NCBI RefSeq assembly: GCF_010548275.1
Contig: NZ_JAAGLT010000008.1
Span: 186,001-250,000 of the forward strand
Reading direction: 5' to 3'
Length of the DNA: 64,000 nt
DNA from: Streptomyces sp. SID12488
GTDB taxonomy: Bacteria; Actinomycetota; Actinomycetes; Streptomycetales; Streptomycetaceae
Below the pieces are notes generated by a model. That model was not told the origin of the DNA, did no database searches, and was given only the letters and a program-made list of their open reading frames with translations. Positions 16,748 through 25,284 of this stretch are shown one piece after another (within the stretch, counting starts at the first letter, position 1; each line of letters opens with the position of its first letter). The position numbers were made by a program, and so were the translations under genes.

Positions 16748-18649
16748 TCAGGCGGGCGCCGCCGCCAGTTCCTGGGCGGGGGACTGCCGCAGGGAGTGCA
16801 TCCTCAGCAGCTCCTCGTTGACCGCGGGCACGGCCACCTGCACGACGTGGCCCCCGTTCTCGAAGATCAGCCCCAGCTCCCGCCAGCGCCGGAGGATCTC
16901 CCTCAGTTCGCCGTCGCCGGCCGCGTCGGTGTGCTCCGCCCGGAGCTTTCGTACGGCCGCGGTGACCGAGTGGGGCTGGTCGAGCAGGCGGAACAAGGCC
17001 ACTTCGACGGGCTCGGTCAGTTCCAGCACATGCCAGTCGAAGGCACGCCGGGCACTGACCAGGACGAACCGGTCGCCGAGGTCGCAGTAGGTGAGACGGC
17101 TGCCGGAGTAGGACAGTTTCCACTGCCTGATCGCCGCGTTGAGCCGTCCCACGACGGCCTCGCCGACGCCGCGCGGCGGTACGTCGAACACATAGGCAAG
17201 ATCGAACATCTCGGATTCCGGCAGGTCGTAGGTGAGCCGGTACGGCTCGGCGGGCCGCAGATCCGAGAAGCCGAGTCCGGGATCGTTGAAGTAGGGGCTG
17301 AAGCGCTCGATGGCGATCCTGGCCGATTCCTCCACCGGAGGGTTGAGGTGTTCCAGAGCCGGGAGCTGGACCGCCACCTCGTCGTAGTCCTCGGCGGCCT
17401 CTCCCGGGAAGCCGTGGAGGTAGTTCCAGACCACTGACAGTCCGGCGGCGGCGCCGTCCCGCATCATCCGCACGTTCTGGCAGCCGGTGACGCCCTTGTC
17501 CATCAGACCGAGCACCCTGCTGCTGAGGCTCTCGATGCCCGGCTGGACGTAGATCAGACCCGCGTCGGCCAGGGTCTGCAGCTGGCCGCTGCGCATGTTC
17601 GACTTGATCTCGTAGTGCATCCGGAGGTCGAGACCGCTCTCGATGATTCTCGGCAGGAGCGAGGTGACGTATCCCATGTCGAGGATGTTGTCGACGACGT
17701 ACATGTCCAGAATCCGGTGCCTGCGGGCGAGTTCGACGATCTCGTCGAAGAACGCGCTGGGGTTCTTGCTCCTGAACTGCATGAACGAGCCGTTCAGGCC
17801 GCAGAACGTGCAATGGTGCTTCTCTCCCCACCAGCAGCCGCGGGCGCCCTCGACGACGAGTTTCGGTTCGACCCACGACCCGGCGGAGGAGGCCGAGAGC
17901 CGCTCGAAGTACCCGGTGTAGTCGGGTGACAGGATCGCGGCGGGCGGCAGCGGCTTGGTGCTCATGGCGTTGGCCGTGGCCCCGCCGTCCGTATCGCGTC
18001 GGCACAGCCCGGGGACGTCGGCGAGATCACCGTCCCCATCGAGTGCCCTGAGCAGGGAGGGGAATGACTCCTCGCCCTCGCCGCGTACGACATGGTCGAC
18101 GAACGGGAAGTTCCGGTGCACGGCCTCGCCCTGTTTGCCGTCGCAGTTGGCTCCCCCCATGACGGTCACGATCCCGGGAGCGAGCCGCTTGACCTGCTTG
18201 GCGGCGGCAAGCGCGGCGGTGTTCTGCTGGAAGGTGGAGGTGAATCCGACGACATCGGGTTCGAGCGCGACGATGCGTTCGGCGATGTGCCGGACGAATT
18301 CGGGGGCGGCCGCGTGGAGTTCCATCGTCATCGCCATACGTTTGCCGGACAGCCGGTCGTTCATGGCATCGGCGAATTCCGCTGCCCTCCACTGCGTGTC
18401 GTCGTAGAGGGCCGATGAGAAGACCCAGTCGCCGCAGCCGAGGAAATAGGAGGCGAGGGAGTAGTAACCGTAGTCCCCGAGAGCAAAGTCCGTACGCTCC
18501 GTCACCCAGTCCACGAAATCGATGTTGGCGTGCATGATCTCGGCCCGGCCGCCGGGAACGTGTTCGTCGACGCTGCGCTTGAGAATGCCGAGGGCCAGCG
18601 ACGGGAGATCGATCGGCGCCCAGGGCATGTTCACCAGGAGTACGCGCAC
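16748..18649 (-). CDS. B12-dependent radical SAM RiPP C-methyltransferase
   Basis: 633-residue maturase. Residues 1-220 look like a cobalamin-binding domain: VRVLLVNMPWAPIDLPSLAL, EPDVVGFTSTFQQNT, VTVMGGANCDGKQGEAVHRN and VRGEGEESFPSLL. The radical SAM core follows, with cluster ligands Cys272, Cys280 and Cys283 in GCWWGEKHHCTFCGLNG. This CX7CX2C spacing is typical of the RiPP maturation radical SAM protein 1 group. Residues about 500-610 (DRFVLVSARRAFDWHVLEL, EPVEVALFRLLDQPHSV, LREILRRWRELGLIFEN, GGHVVQVAVP) resemble a PqqD/RRE precursor-recognition fold. GTG start with GAGG six bases upstream. It should transfer methyl groups to unactivated carbons of the peptide encoded just upstream. Confidence 0.9.
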   Translation of the reverse strand: MRVLLVNMPWAPIDLPSLALGILKRSVDEHVPGGRAEIMHANIDFVDWVTERTDFALGDYGYYSLASYFLGCGDWVFSSALYDDTQWRAAEFADAMNDRLSGKRMAMTMELHAAAPEFVRHIAERIVALEPDVVGFTSTFQQNTAALAAAKQVKRLAPGIVTVMGGANCDGKQGEAVHRNFPFVDHVVRGEGEESFPSLLRALDGDGDLADVPGLCRRDTDGGATANAMSTKPLPPAAILSPDYTGYFERLSASSAGSWVEPKLVVEGARGCWWGEKHHCTFCGLNGSFMQFRSKNPSAFFDEIVELARRHRILDMYVVDNILDMGYVTSLLPRIIESGLDLRMHYEIKSNMRSGQLQTLADAGLIYVQPGIESLSSRVLGLMDKGVTGCQNVRMMRDGAAAGLSVVWNYLHGFPGEAAEDYDEVAVQLPALEHLNPPVEESARIAIERFSPYFNDPGLGFSDLRPAEPYRLTYDLPESEMFDLAYVFDVPPRGVGEAVVGRLNAAIRQWKLSYSGSRLTYCDLGDRFVLVSARRAFDWHVLELTEPVEVALFRLLDQPHSVTAAVRKLRAEHTDAAGDGELREILRRWRELGLIFENGGHVVQVAVPAVNEELLRMHSLRQSPAQELAAAPA

Positions 18650-18733
18650 GGCTTGCCTCTTTTCATGGGTCGGGATCGTGCGGCCGGACGGGGGCCGGCT
18701 CGCCGCCGAAGCGCGGGCCGACCCCCGGTACTG

Positions 18734-18853
18734 CTATTGCTCTTCGTGATCCTGTTCGTCGGCATTGCGGAATCGGATGACTATGCCGACTCCGACAGCA
18801 CGGTTCTCGTCGGTGTCCTCAAGCGGGTCGTCGTGAAATATGTCCTTCTGCAT
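18734..18853 (-). CDS. Candidate RiPP precursor peptide, 39 residues
   Basis: A short gene with GAGAGGGGG about seven bases before its ATG, lying 84 bases upstream of the radical SAM maturase and 64 bases downstream of the S9 peptidase stop, on the same strand. The peptide opens with an acidic leader-like part (MQKDIFHDDPLEDTDENR). Next comes an aliphatic stretch AVGVGIVIRFRN and an acidic tail ADEQDHEEQ. Acidic leader, hydrophobic Gly/Val/Ile core and position directly before the maturase are what a C-methylated RiPP precursor would show. There is no Cys, Ser or Thr in the core, so lanthionine or thiazole chemistry is excluded. No known family comes to mind. Core boundaries are a guess. Confidence 0.75.
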   Translation of the reverse strand: MQKDIFHDDPLEDTDENRAVGVGIVIRFRNADEQDHEEQ

Positions 18854-18917
18854 GACACACACCCCCTCTCTGTCGATCGGATCTGGGCTGGGCCGTGGTG
18901 GTGCTGTGCACCCCGGC

Positions 18918-20693
18918 TCACTGCGGAGCCGGGACGTCTGGGGCCGGTGTGTCCCGGGCCGGGCTGCCGGCCAGGCTCCGGCCGAGGAATCGCAGGGATC
19001 GTTCCATGACGGCCACGTGCTCGGCGCCGTCGTAGCCGTCGTGTCCCGAGTCCAGCCAGAGCAGCTCGTGCCGGACCGAGCCCGCGCGCAGGGCGGCGAG
19101 GTACACCTCGATCTGCTCGGGCGGGCACTTGGCGTCGTTGCGCGCGGCGACGATGAGCAGCGGGGAGCGGACCGAGCCCGCGCAGGTGGCGGGCGATGCG
19201 CGTGCATAGCGCTCGGGCACTTGGTCGGGGGTGCCGCCGAACAGGGCGGTGTCCAGGGCCTGGAGGGCCGGGGTGGAGTGCCGGAAGGACGTCGCGCAGT
19301 CGGCCACCGGTTTGACGGCGACCCCGGAGTTCCACAGCTCCGGGTGGGTCCCGAGGGCGAGGAGGACGAGGTAGCCGCCCCACGAGGTCCCGCACAGGCC
19401 GACCGCGCCCTCGCGGCCGATTCCGCGGCGCAGCAGCTCTGCGCGGACCCGTACCAGGTCGGCGACCTGGGTATGGCCGACGCCCTCGGTGTAGGCGGCG
19501 CGCCAGGAGGGGCCGTAGCCCGTCGAGCCGCGGTAGTTGACCCTGGCGACGGCGAAGCCGGAGCCGACGAGGGACTGGACCATGGGGTCGTAGGCGTCGC
19601 GGTCGTGGCCGGCGGGGCCGCCGTGGACGAGGAACACCAGCGGGCAGGGCTGCGGCCGGTCGGCGGGGGTGGTGACCAGGGTGTGCACGGGGCCGTCGGG
19701 TCCCGGGGTCCACAGGTCCTGGTGGCGGCCGAAGGTGGGGAGCCGCCAGCCGTCCTGACCCGGCAGCCGTGCACCTGACAGCGACATGGTGCGCGGCGGA
19801 GTGACCGCGTCGGTCCAGATGTAGTGGACGTCCCCGCCGGTACGAGGGGCGGCGTCGAGGACGCTCCCGACGGGGACGGGCAGTGCTGTGACGGTGCGCC
19901 GTGCCGGATCGGCGGTGAACAGACGGCTGCGGCCGTGCCGGTCCTGGCGGAGCAGGATCCGTTCGCCGTCCGGGTACCACCGGGCGGTGGTCTCCGTGCC
20001 GAACGAGCACCAGGGGTACAGCTCGACCCCGTCCGGCAACCGCCAGGTGCCGAGGCGGTAGCGGCCGTCCCGCTCGCACATGACCAGCAGAAGGGGGTCG
20101 GCGGAGCCGGGGGAGAAGCCGAGGGCCCAGATGCGGCCGGTGGCGCCCGACAGGGTCGCGACAGTGGTGCCGTCGGGGGCGGCAAGGGTGACCGCGCGGG
20201 CGGAGTGGGCGGGTCCGGAGACCGCCAGGAGGTCGCCCCGGGGGGCCAGGTCGCACAGCCGTGCGTGCCGGCCGGCACGCAGCACCACCGTGTCAGGGCC
20301 GCCGCGCCGGCCCAGGTGGACACGGAGTCCCTCAGGGTCTCCCAGCCCGGCGGCCACCACGCCCCTGTCGGTCATGGCCAGGCCGCGCGGCCGGCCGGGG
20401 GCCGCTCCCGGGAATGCCGGGGTGTGCGGCCCGCCCCCGAAGTCCTGGACCCGCCAGTGCCCTTGGCCACGGCGGTCCTCGTCGAACCACCAGACGGCCG
20501 CGTCCCCGTCGATGGCGGACAGCAGGGTGCCGTGGGGGCGGTCGGTCACCTGGCGGGGGACCGCGGTGGCCCGGTCCCAGGTGAAGATCTCGCAACGGCC
20601 CTCGGCATCGCCCGCGTAGACCATCAGGTCCGGGTCGGTCGGGCAGACCGCGGGCAGTACCGGCCGGTACACGCCGTAGCCCCGCCCGGTCAC
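18918..20693 (-). CDS. S9 prolyl-oligopeptidase-family serine peptidase
   Basis: 591 residues. The N-terminal two-thirds form a WD/beta-propeller-like domain with repeated blades (DPDLMVYAGDAEGRCEIFTW, GDAAVWWFDEDRRG, ARWYPDGERILLRQDRHG). The C-terminal alpha/beta hydrolase domain carries Ser437 in CGTSWGGY, Asp520 in AARNDAKCPP and His551 in DSGHDGY. There is no signal peptide, so it acts in the cytoplasm on short peptides that fit the propeller cavity. It lies between the exporter and the precursor gene and overlaps the exporter by ATGA. This makes it the best candidate for removing the leader of the modified precursor. Dipeptidyl-peptidase versus oligopeptidase specificity cannot be told. 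Confidence 0.88.
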   Translation of the reverse strand: MTGRGYGVYRPVLPAVCPTDPDLMVYAGDAEGRCEIFTWDRATAVPRQVTDRPHGTLLSAIDGDAAVWWFDEDRRGQGHWRVQDFGGGPHTPAFPGAAPGRPRGLAMTDRGVVAAGLGDPEGLRVHLGRRGGPDTVVLRAGRHARLCDLAPRGDLLAVSGPAHSARAVTLAAPDGTTVATLSGATGRIWALGFSPGSADPLLLVMCERDGRYRLGTWRLPDGVELYPWCSFGTETTARWYPDGERILLRQDRHGRSRLFTADPARRTVTALPVPVGSVLDAAPRTGGDVHYIWTDAVTPPRTMSLSGARLPGQDGWRLPTFGRHQDLWTPGPDGPVHTLVTTPADRPQPCPLVFLVHGGPAGHDRDAYDPMVQSLVGSGFAVARVNYRGSTGYGPSWRAAYTEGVGHTQVADLVRVRAELLRRGIGREGAVGLCGTSWGGYLVLLALGTHPELWNSGVAVKPVADCATSFRHSTPALQALDTALFGGTPDQVPERYARASPATCAGSVRSPLLIVAARNDAKCPPEQIEVYLAALRAGSVRHELLWLDSGHDGYDGAEHVAVMERSLRFLGRSLAGSPARDTPAPDVPAPQ

Positions 20694-21991
20694 AGCGGGC
20701 CCCCGTCGGATGCGGACACGGAATCGCGGGTGTGACGCGGTTCCGTGTCAGCGTCGGGCCCAGGGCCGTCGGCGCGCAGGTACTTCACGCGGAGAGTCGC
20801 GTACAGCGCGAGCAGTCCCAGGGCTCCGGCGCAGCCGAGCCCCACCGTCCTGCCTCCGTACGCGGAGACCAGGACCCCGGCCGCGACGGGCGCGAAGGCC
20901 GCCAGGCCTTCCCCGGCCGTGCCCAGTACGGTGCCCACGCGGGCCTGCAGGGTGTCGGGCACCACGAGGACGGCCCGCGCGTGCAGGACGATGACGACGG
21001 ACGGCGCGGTGAACGAGACGGTGCCGAGCAGCAGCCCGTAGGCCCAGGTCCTGGTGGTGAACGCGAGCCCGGCGGCGGCCGGCACCATGGCCCACGAGGC
21101 GGCGGCGACGACCAGCGCACTTGGCACGCGCCGTACCAACCAGGGTGCGGCGAGCGCGCCGATGAGCCCGCCGAGGCCGGAGAAGGTGAGGATCAGGCCG
21201 ATTGACGACGCGCTGGCGCCCCGGCCCTGCGCGCTGAAGACGGCGTGGTAGTAGAGGGCGCCGAGCACGGCGTTGAGGCCTGCGGTCCACAGCATCACGA
21301 AGCGAAGGAATCCGTCGGTCCAGACGAACCGCACGCCGTGGGCCAGATCGGAGACGAACGAGGTGGCCGGGCCTTCCCGTTCGGGCGTCAGTTCGGTGCG
21401 CACGGCCCGGACGAGGACCGCGGCGAGGAGGAAGGAGAGTGCGTCGGCGAGGAACGGCACCCATCTGGCCGCCTGGTACAGGACGCCGCCGAGGGTGGGC
21501 CCGACGATCTGGGTGGCCTGGTCACGCGCCTGCAGGCTGCCGATCGCGCGGGGGTAGTCGGCCGGCGGCACGAGCCTGCGGATCGTGCCGTGGGCGGCGG
21601 CCATATAGCACGCACTCGCCACCTGTTCCACGACGGCGGCGGCGAGCAGGTGGGCGAAGAGAGTCCTGCCCCACGCCACCGCGGCGAACACCGTTCCCAT
21701 GGCGGCAGCCGCCGCGAGGGCGGAGCAGATCATCATGGGTTTGCGAGGCCATCTGTCCGCGAGCACGCCCGCGAACGGGGAGGCCACCAGTCCGCTCACC
21801 ATCGCTATGGACGCAAGCATTCCCACGAGGCCCGGCGGATATCCAGCTCCCAGCAATACCAGGGGCAGAACGAGGACGGACGCGCAAGTACCGAGTCCGT
21901 CTATCGCGCCGGCCGTCCAGAATAATCGAAAATCCCGCTTCTGAAGAAAGGAGGAAGGCGGGGATAATTCTCCCGGGACCGACCTGCCCAT
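20690..21991 (-). CDS. MFS transporter, probable RiPP exporter
   Basis: 433-residue major facilitator with about twelve membrane segments. The N-terminus is short and basic (SFLQKRDFRLFWTAGAIDGL), and the cytoplasmic motif-A region reads FAGVLADRWPRKP. The C-terminal half repeats the fold (GLGGLIGALAAPWLVRRV). It belongs to the proton-driven drug or product efflux type with the DUF894/enterobactin-exporter look. It is first in the minus-strand run and its stop overlaps the start of the S9 peptidase. Export of the matured peptide, with self-protection, is the most economical role, though this rests only on gene order. Confidence 0.87.
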   Translation of the reverse strand: MGRSVPGELSPPSSFLQKRDFRLFWTAGAIDGLGTCASVLVLPLVLLGAGYPPGLVGMLASIAMVSGLVASPFAGVLADRWPRKPMMICSALAAAAAMGTVFAAVAWGRTLFAHLLAAAVVEQVASACYMAAAHGTIRRLVPPADYPRAIGSLQARDQATQIVGPTLGGVLYQAARWVPFLADALSFLLAAVLVRAVRTELTPEREGPATSFVSDLAHGVRFVWTDGFLRFVMLWTAGLNAVLGALYYHAVFSAQGRGASASSIGLILTFSGLGGLIGALAAPWLVRRVPSALVVAAASWAMVPAAAGLAFTTRTWAYGLLLGTVSFTAPSVVIVLHARAVLVVPDTLQARVGTVLGTAGEGLAAFAPVAAGVLVSAYGGRTVGLGCAGALGLLALYATLRVKYLRADGPGPDADTEPRHTRDSVSASDGGPL

Positions 21992-22573
21992 CAGCAGGAA
22001 GAGTTAACTTTTGAAGTGCGCGAAAATACCCTCACAGCGGACCCTCCCGCGTCGATCCCCGGCCTCGCGCGGGGGTGAATTCAGCGCTGCTCGCCATGGA
22101 GCGCGCCCAGCGTAGCGAGCCTCCCGGCTTGCCGCAATACCGCGCCGCACGACAGTTCGCGATCTCCATGTGACCCGCCGGGACGGGGTGTGAGCGGCGA
22201 GTTTCCTGTCGAATGAGATATCCGAGCGGCCCGGCCGACTCTTGATCGGTAATAAAGAATCTTGAGAGAAATTCGCGGCTATGGACGTGGTTACCGGAGC
22301 CGAGCCCTTCACAAATGGCCCGCCTCGTCGTGCGCCGAGGGCCGGCCGGAGGGCCACGACGCCGTCATCACTGCGGTGTTGGTTCTCCCACACCTACACG
22401 GTCAACGACCGGGCAACGGGCCGACGCCCTCTGTCGATCCCTCCTTGACTGTGGACGTGCCCTACGAACCGAAGGGTGGCATGCAGAGAAGAGCGCCGGC
22501 CCGTGGCGGTGAGTGAATCTCTGTTGCCCAGGTGGCGCGCAGCCCGCGATCCTGTGGCAATGAGGTTTCCCGA
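21992..22573. other. Divergent promoter region, no gene seen
   Basis: About 580 bases between the start of the MFS-led minus-strand run and a plus-strand hypothetical gene. The part next to the transporter (about 21980-22030) is less G+C-rich, as expected for a promoter. I find no convincing coding sequence, hairpin or inverted repeat in the remainder. Confidence 0.5.
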
Positions 22574-23245
22574 ATGCGGCTGAGGCTGCGCCAGTTCAGG
22601 CCCCGGACCGGGCCCTACGAGCACCGTGTTGTCCAGCCCCGGCAGCCCCTTCTGCACACCTCGCTGCGTGCCCCGGAACCCATCGGGTTTCTGCTTGGCG
22701 ACCACGACGGGCTGAACCGGCTCGCGGGCCTGTTCTCGTTCGCCGCCTATTCCCGGCACACCATCGTCCACGTACCGCTGCGCACCAGCCTCCCGCCGGA
22801 CGAGGGCGTCGGCGAGCCGGTCGACCTCGTCCTGGCCCACCACACGCTCGGCTTGCGCCCCAGCAAGTGGCCCGAGCTGCGGCGCAAGCTGGTGGACGGC
22901 ACCGCGCTGACCGTCCGCACCGACGAGGCACGCACCGACCGGGACGCCACTTCCTGGCGTGAACGCTGTGAACGGGCCGACAACCGGGACGAGTTGCGGC
23001 ACGCCACCCACGCCCGAACGTTCTTCCTGTTCGGCAGCCGGGACGTTTTCGCAGAGACCGCCACGTCCTTCGCCTACGCGGCGGGCTGGGGCCCGCACCA
23101 GAAAGGCGTGGCCAAGGGGCACTCGGCACTGATGACAGCGCTCCCGTCCCTGGACCAGGGACTCGGCGGCGGCCACCCCTTCGAAGTGCTGGTCTGCTTC
23201 CAACCGTATCCGCCCTACGCGCACTTCAGGCTGCCGGGGCGCTGA
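22574..23245 (+). CDS. Hypothetical actinobacterial protein
   Basis: 223-residue soluble protein that I do not recognise. It starts MRLRLRQFRPRTGPYEHRVV with GAGG eight bases upstream. A second ATG at 22532 would add a poor leader. It contains a possible enzyme-like segment LHTSLRAPEPIGFLLGDHDG, an Arg-rich central part (TLGLRPSKWPELRRKLVDGT, WRERCERADNRDELRHATHA) and ends with FEVLVCFQPYPPYAHFRLPG. There is no signal peptide or membrane segment. It is monocistronic, ends at the strong hairpin at 23331-23358 shared with the convergent peptidase, and shows no sign of decay. It may be unrelated to the RiPP genes on its left. Confidence 0.65.
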   Translation: MRLRLRQFRPRTGPYEHRVVQPRQPLLHTSLRAPEPIGFLLGDHDGLNRLAGLFSFAAYSRHTIVHVPLRTSLPPDEGVGEPVDLVLAHHTLGLRPSKWPELRRKLVDGTALTVRTDEARTDRDATSWRERCERADNRDELRHATHARTFFLFGSRDVFAETATSFAYAAGWGPHQKGVAKGHSALMTALPSLDQGLGGGHPFEVLVCFQPYPPYAHFRLPGR

Positions 23246-23330
23246 GCCGGCTGTCGACCGCCGGGCTCGGCGGCACAGGGCGTTACTCGCGGGCAAGCGG
23301 GATTCACCAGCAGGTCGGCGGCCGTGCGGA

Positions 23331-23358
23331 AGGGCGCCCGGCGAACACCGGGCGCCCT
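23331..23358. terminator. Bidirectional hairpin between convergent genes
   Basis: AGGGCGCCCGG, loop CGAACA, CCGGGCGCCCT: a perfect 11-bp stem 85 bases after the hypothetical gene and 24 bases after the peptidase gene on the other strand. There is no U-tract, as is normal for Streptomyces terminators. Confidence 0.8.
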
Positions 23359-23382
23359 CCTCATGTGCCGTGCGGTTCACAC

Positions 23383-24993
23383 TCAGCCGCGGAAGCCGAG
23401 CATCCCGTGCAGGGTGGCGCCGTCGGACACCGCGGCGGGTGACTCGGACGTACTGCTCAGCGCCGACTTCGCCGGCTGGGCCTCAAGCGGCTTCGGGTCG
23501 GGCAACTTCTGGCAGACCGCGTCGGCCACACCGCTGCCGCGCGGCACCGTGCCGTCGGTCAGGTACTTCACGAGGTACTTGTCCAGGCAGGCGTTCCCGC
23601 TCAGCGAGATGCCGTGGTTGCCGCCGCCCTGCTCGACCACCAGGCTGGAGTGCTTGAGCAGGCGGTGGACGGTGACGCCGCCCTGGTACGGAGTGGCCGC
23701 GTCGTTCGTCGCCTGGAAGAGCAGCACCGGCGGCAGCTTGGCGTTGGCGACGTTCACCGGCTTCAGCGACTTCGTCGGCCAGAAGGCGCACGGCGCGTTG
23801 TACCAGGCGTTGCTCCAGGCCATGAAGGGGGCCTTCTTGTACACCGCCCAGTTGTCCTTCTGCCACTGCTTCCAGTCGCGCGGCCAGGAGACGTCACGGC
23901 ACTGCACGGCGGCGTAGACGCTGTAGCCGTTGTCTCCGGAGGCGTCGATCGCCGCGAAGTTCTCGTACGCCTTGACCAGCGGGTCGGCGTTCTTGTCGTT
24001 GACGTAGGCGGCGAACGCGTCGGCCAGGTCGGGCCAGTAGCCGTTGTAGTAGCCGCCGGGGATGAAGGTGTCCTCCAGCTCCGCGGCTCCCACCTTGCCG
24101 CCTGCGGGCTTCTTGGCGAGTTCGTGCTGCATCGCGTACCACTTGGCCTCGATCTTGGCCGGATCGGTACCGAGCTTGTACGTCGAGTTGTACTTGGCGA
24201 TCCACGCCATGAGCGCCTTGTGACGGGCGTCGAAGGCGTAGTCCTGCGAGATGTTGGCGTCGTACCAGACCCCGTCGGGGTCGACGATCGAGTCCAGCAC
24301 CAGACGGCGCACCTGGCCGGGGAAGAGCTTGGCGTAGACCTGGCCCAGGTAGGTGCCGTAGGAGTAGCCGAAGTAGTTGATCTTCTTGGCGCCGAGGGAC
24401 TTGCGGATCGAGTCCATGTCCTTCACGGCGCTGATCGTGTCGATGTACGGCAGAACGTCCGCGTACTTCCGGCCGCAGGCCGCGGCGAAGGACTTGGCGC
24501 GCTCCAGGTTCGCCTTCTCGATCGCCGGGGTGCTGGGAACGCTGGCGGGACGTACCGGGTTGAAGTTGCCCGGCTTGCAGTCGAGGGCGGGCTTGCTGGC
24601 GCCCACGCCGCGCGGGTCGAAGCCGATGACGTCGTACTGGGCCGCGACCGCCTTGGGCAGCGAGGACGCGACGAAACCGGCGAGACCCAGTCCGCTGCCG
24701 CCGGGGCCACCGGGGTTGACCAGCAGAGGGCCCTGGTACTTCCTCGCGGTGTGCGGGACCCGGGACAGGGCCAGGGTTATCTTCCGCCCCTGCGGCCTGG
24801 CGTAGTCGAGCGGTACCTTCACCGTCCCGCACTGGAGGGTCGGAGTGTCCTCCGTGCCGCACTTCTTCCAACTGACCTTGGCCACCTGGGCCATGGTCGC
24901 GGACTGTGTCATGGCCGCCTCGGCCGGGACGGCCGTGAGGGTCCCGGCCAGCATGACGGTCGCACCACAGAACACGGCTGTGCTTCTTCTCAT
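23383..24993 (-). CDS. Secreted tripeptidyl aminopeptidase, alpha/beta hydrolase
   Basis: 536-residue exported serine peptidase of the Streptomyces tripeptidyl aminopeptidase/SlpD group, which removes tripeptides from free N-termini of extracellular proteins. The Sec signal is MRRSTAVFCGATVMLAGTLT with cleavage near AEA at residue 26. The mature enzyme has the family PLDYARPQGRKITLALSRVP, the oxyanion region NPGGPGGSG, Ser211 in FGYSYGTYLGQ, Asp in FQATNDAATP and His in EQGGGNHG. The C-terminal extension has conserved Cys (NACLDKYL, ADAVCQKLP). It stands alone with a hairpin shortly after its stop. The 290 bases upstream of it hold no gene I can identify. Confidence 0.92.
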   Translation of the reverse strand: MRRSTAVFCGATVMLAGTLTAVPAEAAMTQSATMAQVAKVSWKKCGTEDTPTLQCGTVKVPLDYARPQGRKITLALSRVPHTARKYQGPLLVNPGGPGGSGLGLAGFVASSLPKAVAAQYDVIGFDPRGVGASKPALDCKPGNFNPVRPASVPSTPAIEKANLERAKSFAAACGRKYADVLPYIDTISAVKDMDSIRKSLGAKKINYFGYSYGTYLGQVYAKLFPGQVRRLVLDSIVDPDGVWYDANISQDYAFDARHKALMAWIAKYNSTYKLGTDPAKIEAKWYAMQHELAKKPAGGKVGAAELEDTFIPGGYYNGYWPDLADAFAAYVNDKNADPLVKAYENFAAIDASGDNGYSVYAAVQCRDVSWPRDWKQWQKDNWAVYKKAPFMAWSNAWYNAPCAFWPTKSLKPVNVANAKLPPVLLFQATNDAATPYQGGVTVHRLLKHSSLVVEQGGGNHGISLSGNACLDKYLVKYLTDGTVPRGSGVADAVCQKLPDPKPLEAQPAKSALSSTSESPAAVSDGATLHGMLGFRG

Positions 24994-25284
24994 GAACTTC
25001 TTTCAGGGAGTGGGGGGTCACAGGAGACCGAACGAGCACGGTCCTGGCTCAATCCTTACCTAAAACCTGAATATGAGAACCGTTCCACGCGAAGATTTGG
25101 GAGTCCTTTGGTCCAGTGCCTCGTCGAACCTTGACAGAGGTCGTCGCCACCCGCTGACCGGACGCCGGGGGCACGCCCCGCTTCGGGCGACCGCACCGGC
25201 CGACGCTTCCGTTGGGCGCTCTGGTTGACCAAGCAGGCCAACCAGACCGCTCCTTGCCGTGTGTGCCGTCAACTGGTCGCAGGC

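Noticed and set aside
23331..23358. Riboswitch or small RNA
   Set aside because: A simple perfect stem between two convergent genes is fully explained as a terminator.
25049..25284. Small genes between the tripeptidyl aminopeptidase and the aminotransferase pseudogene
   Set aside because: Several short frames exist on the minus strand, but none has a ribosome binding site, a recognisable motif or consistent codon bias.
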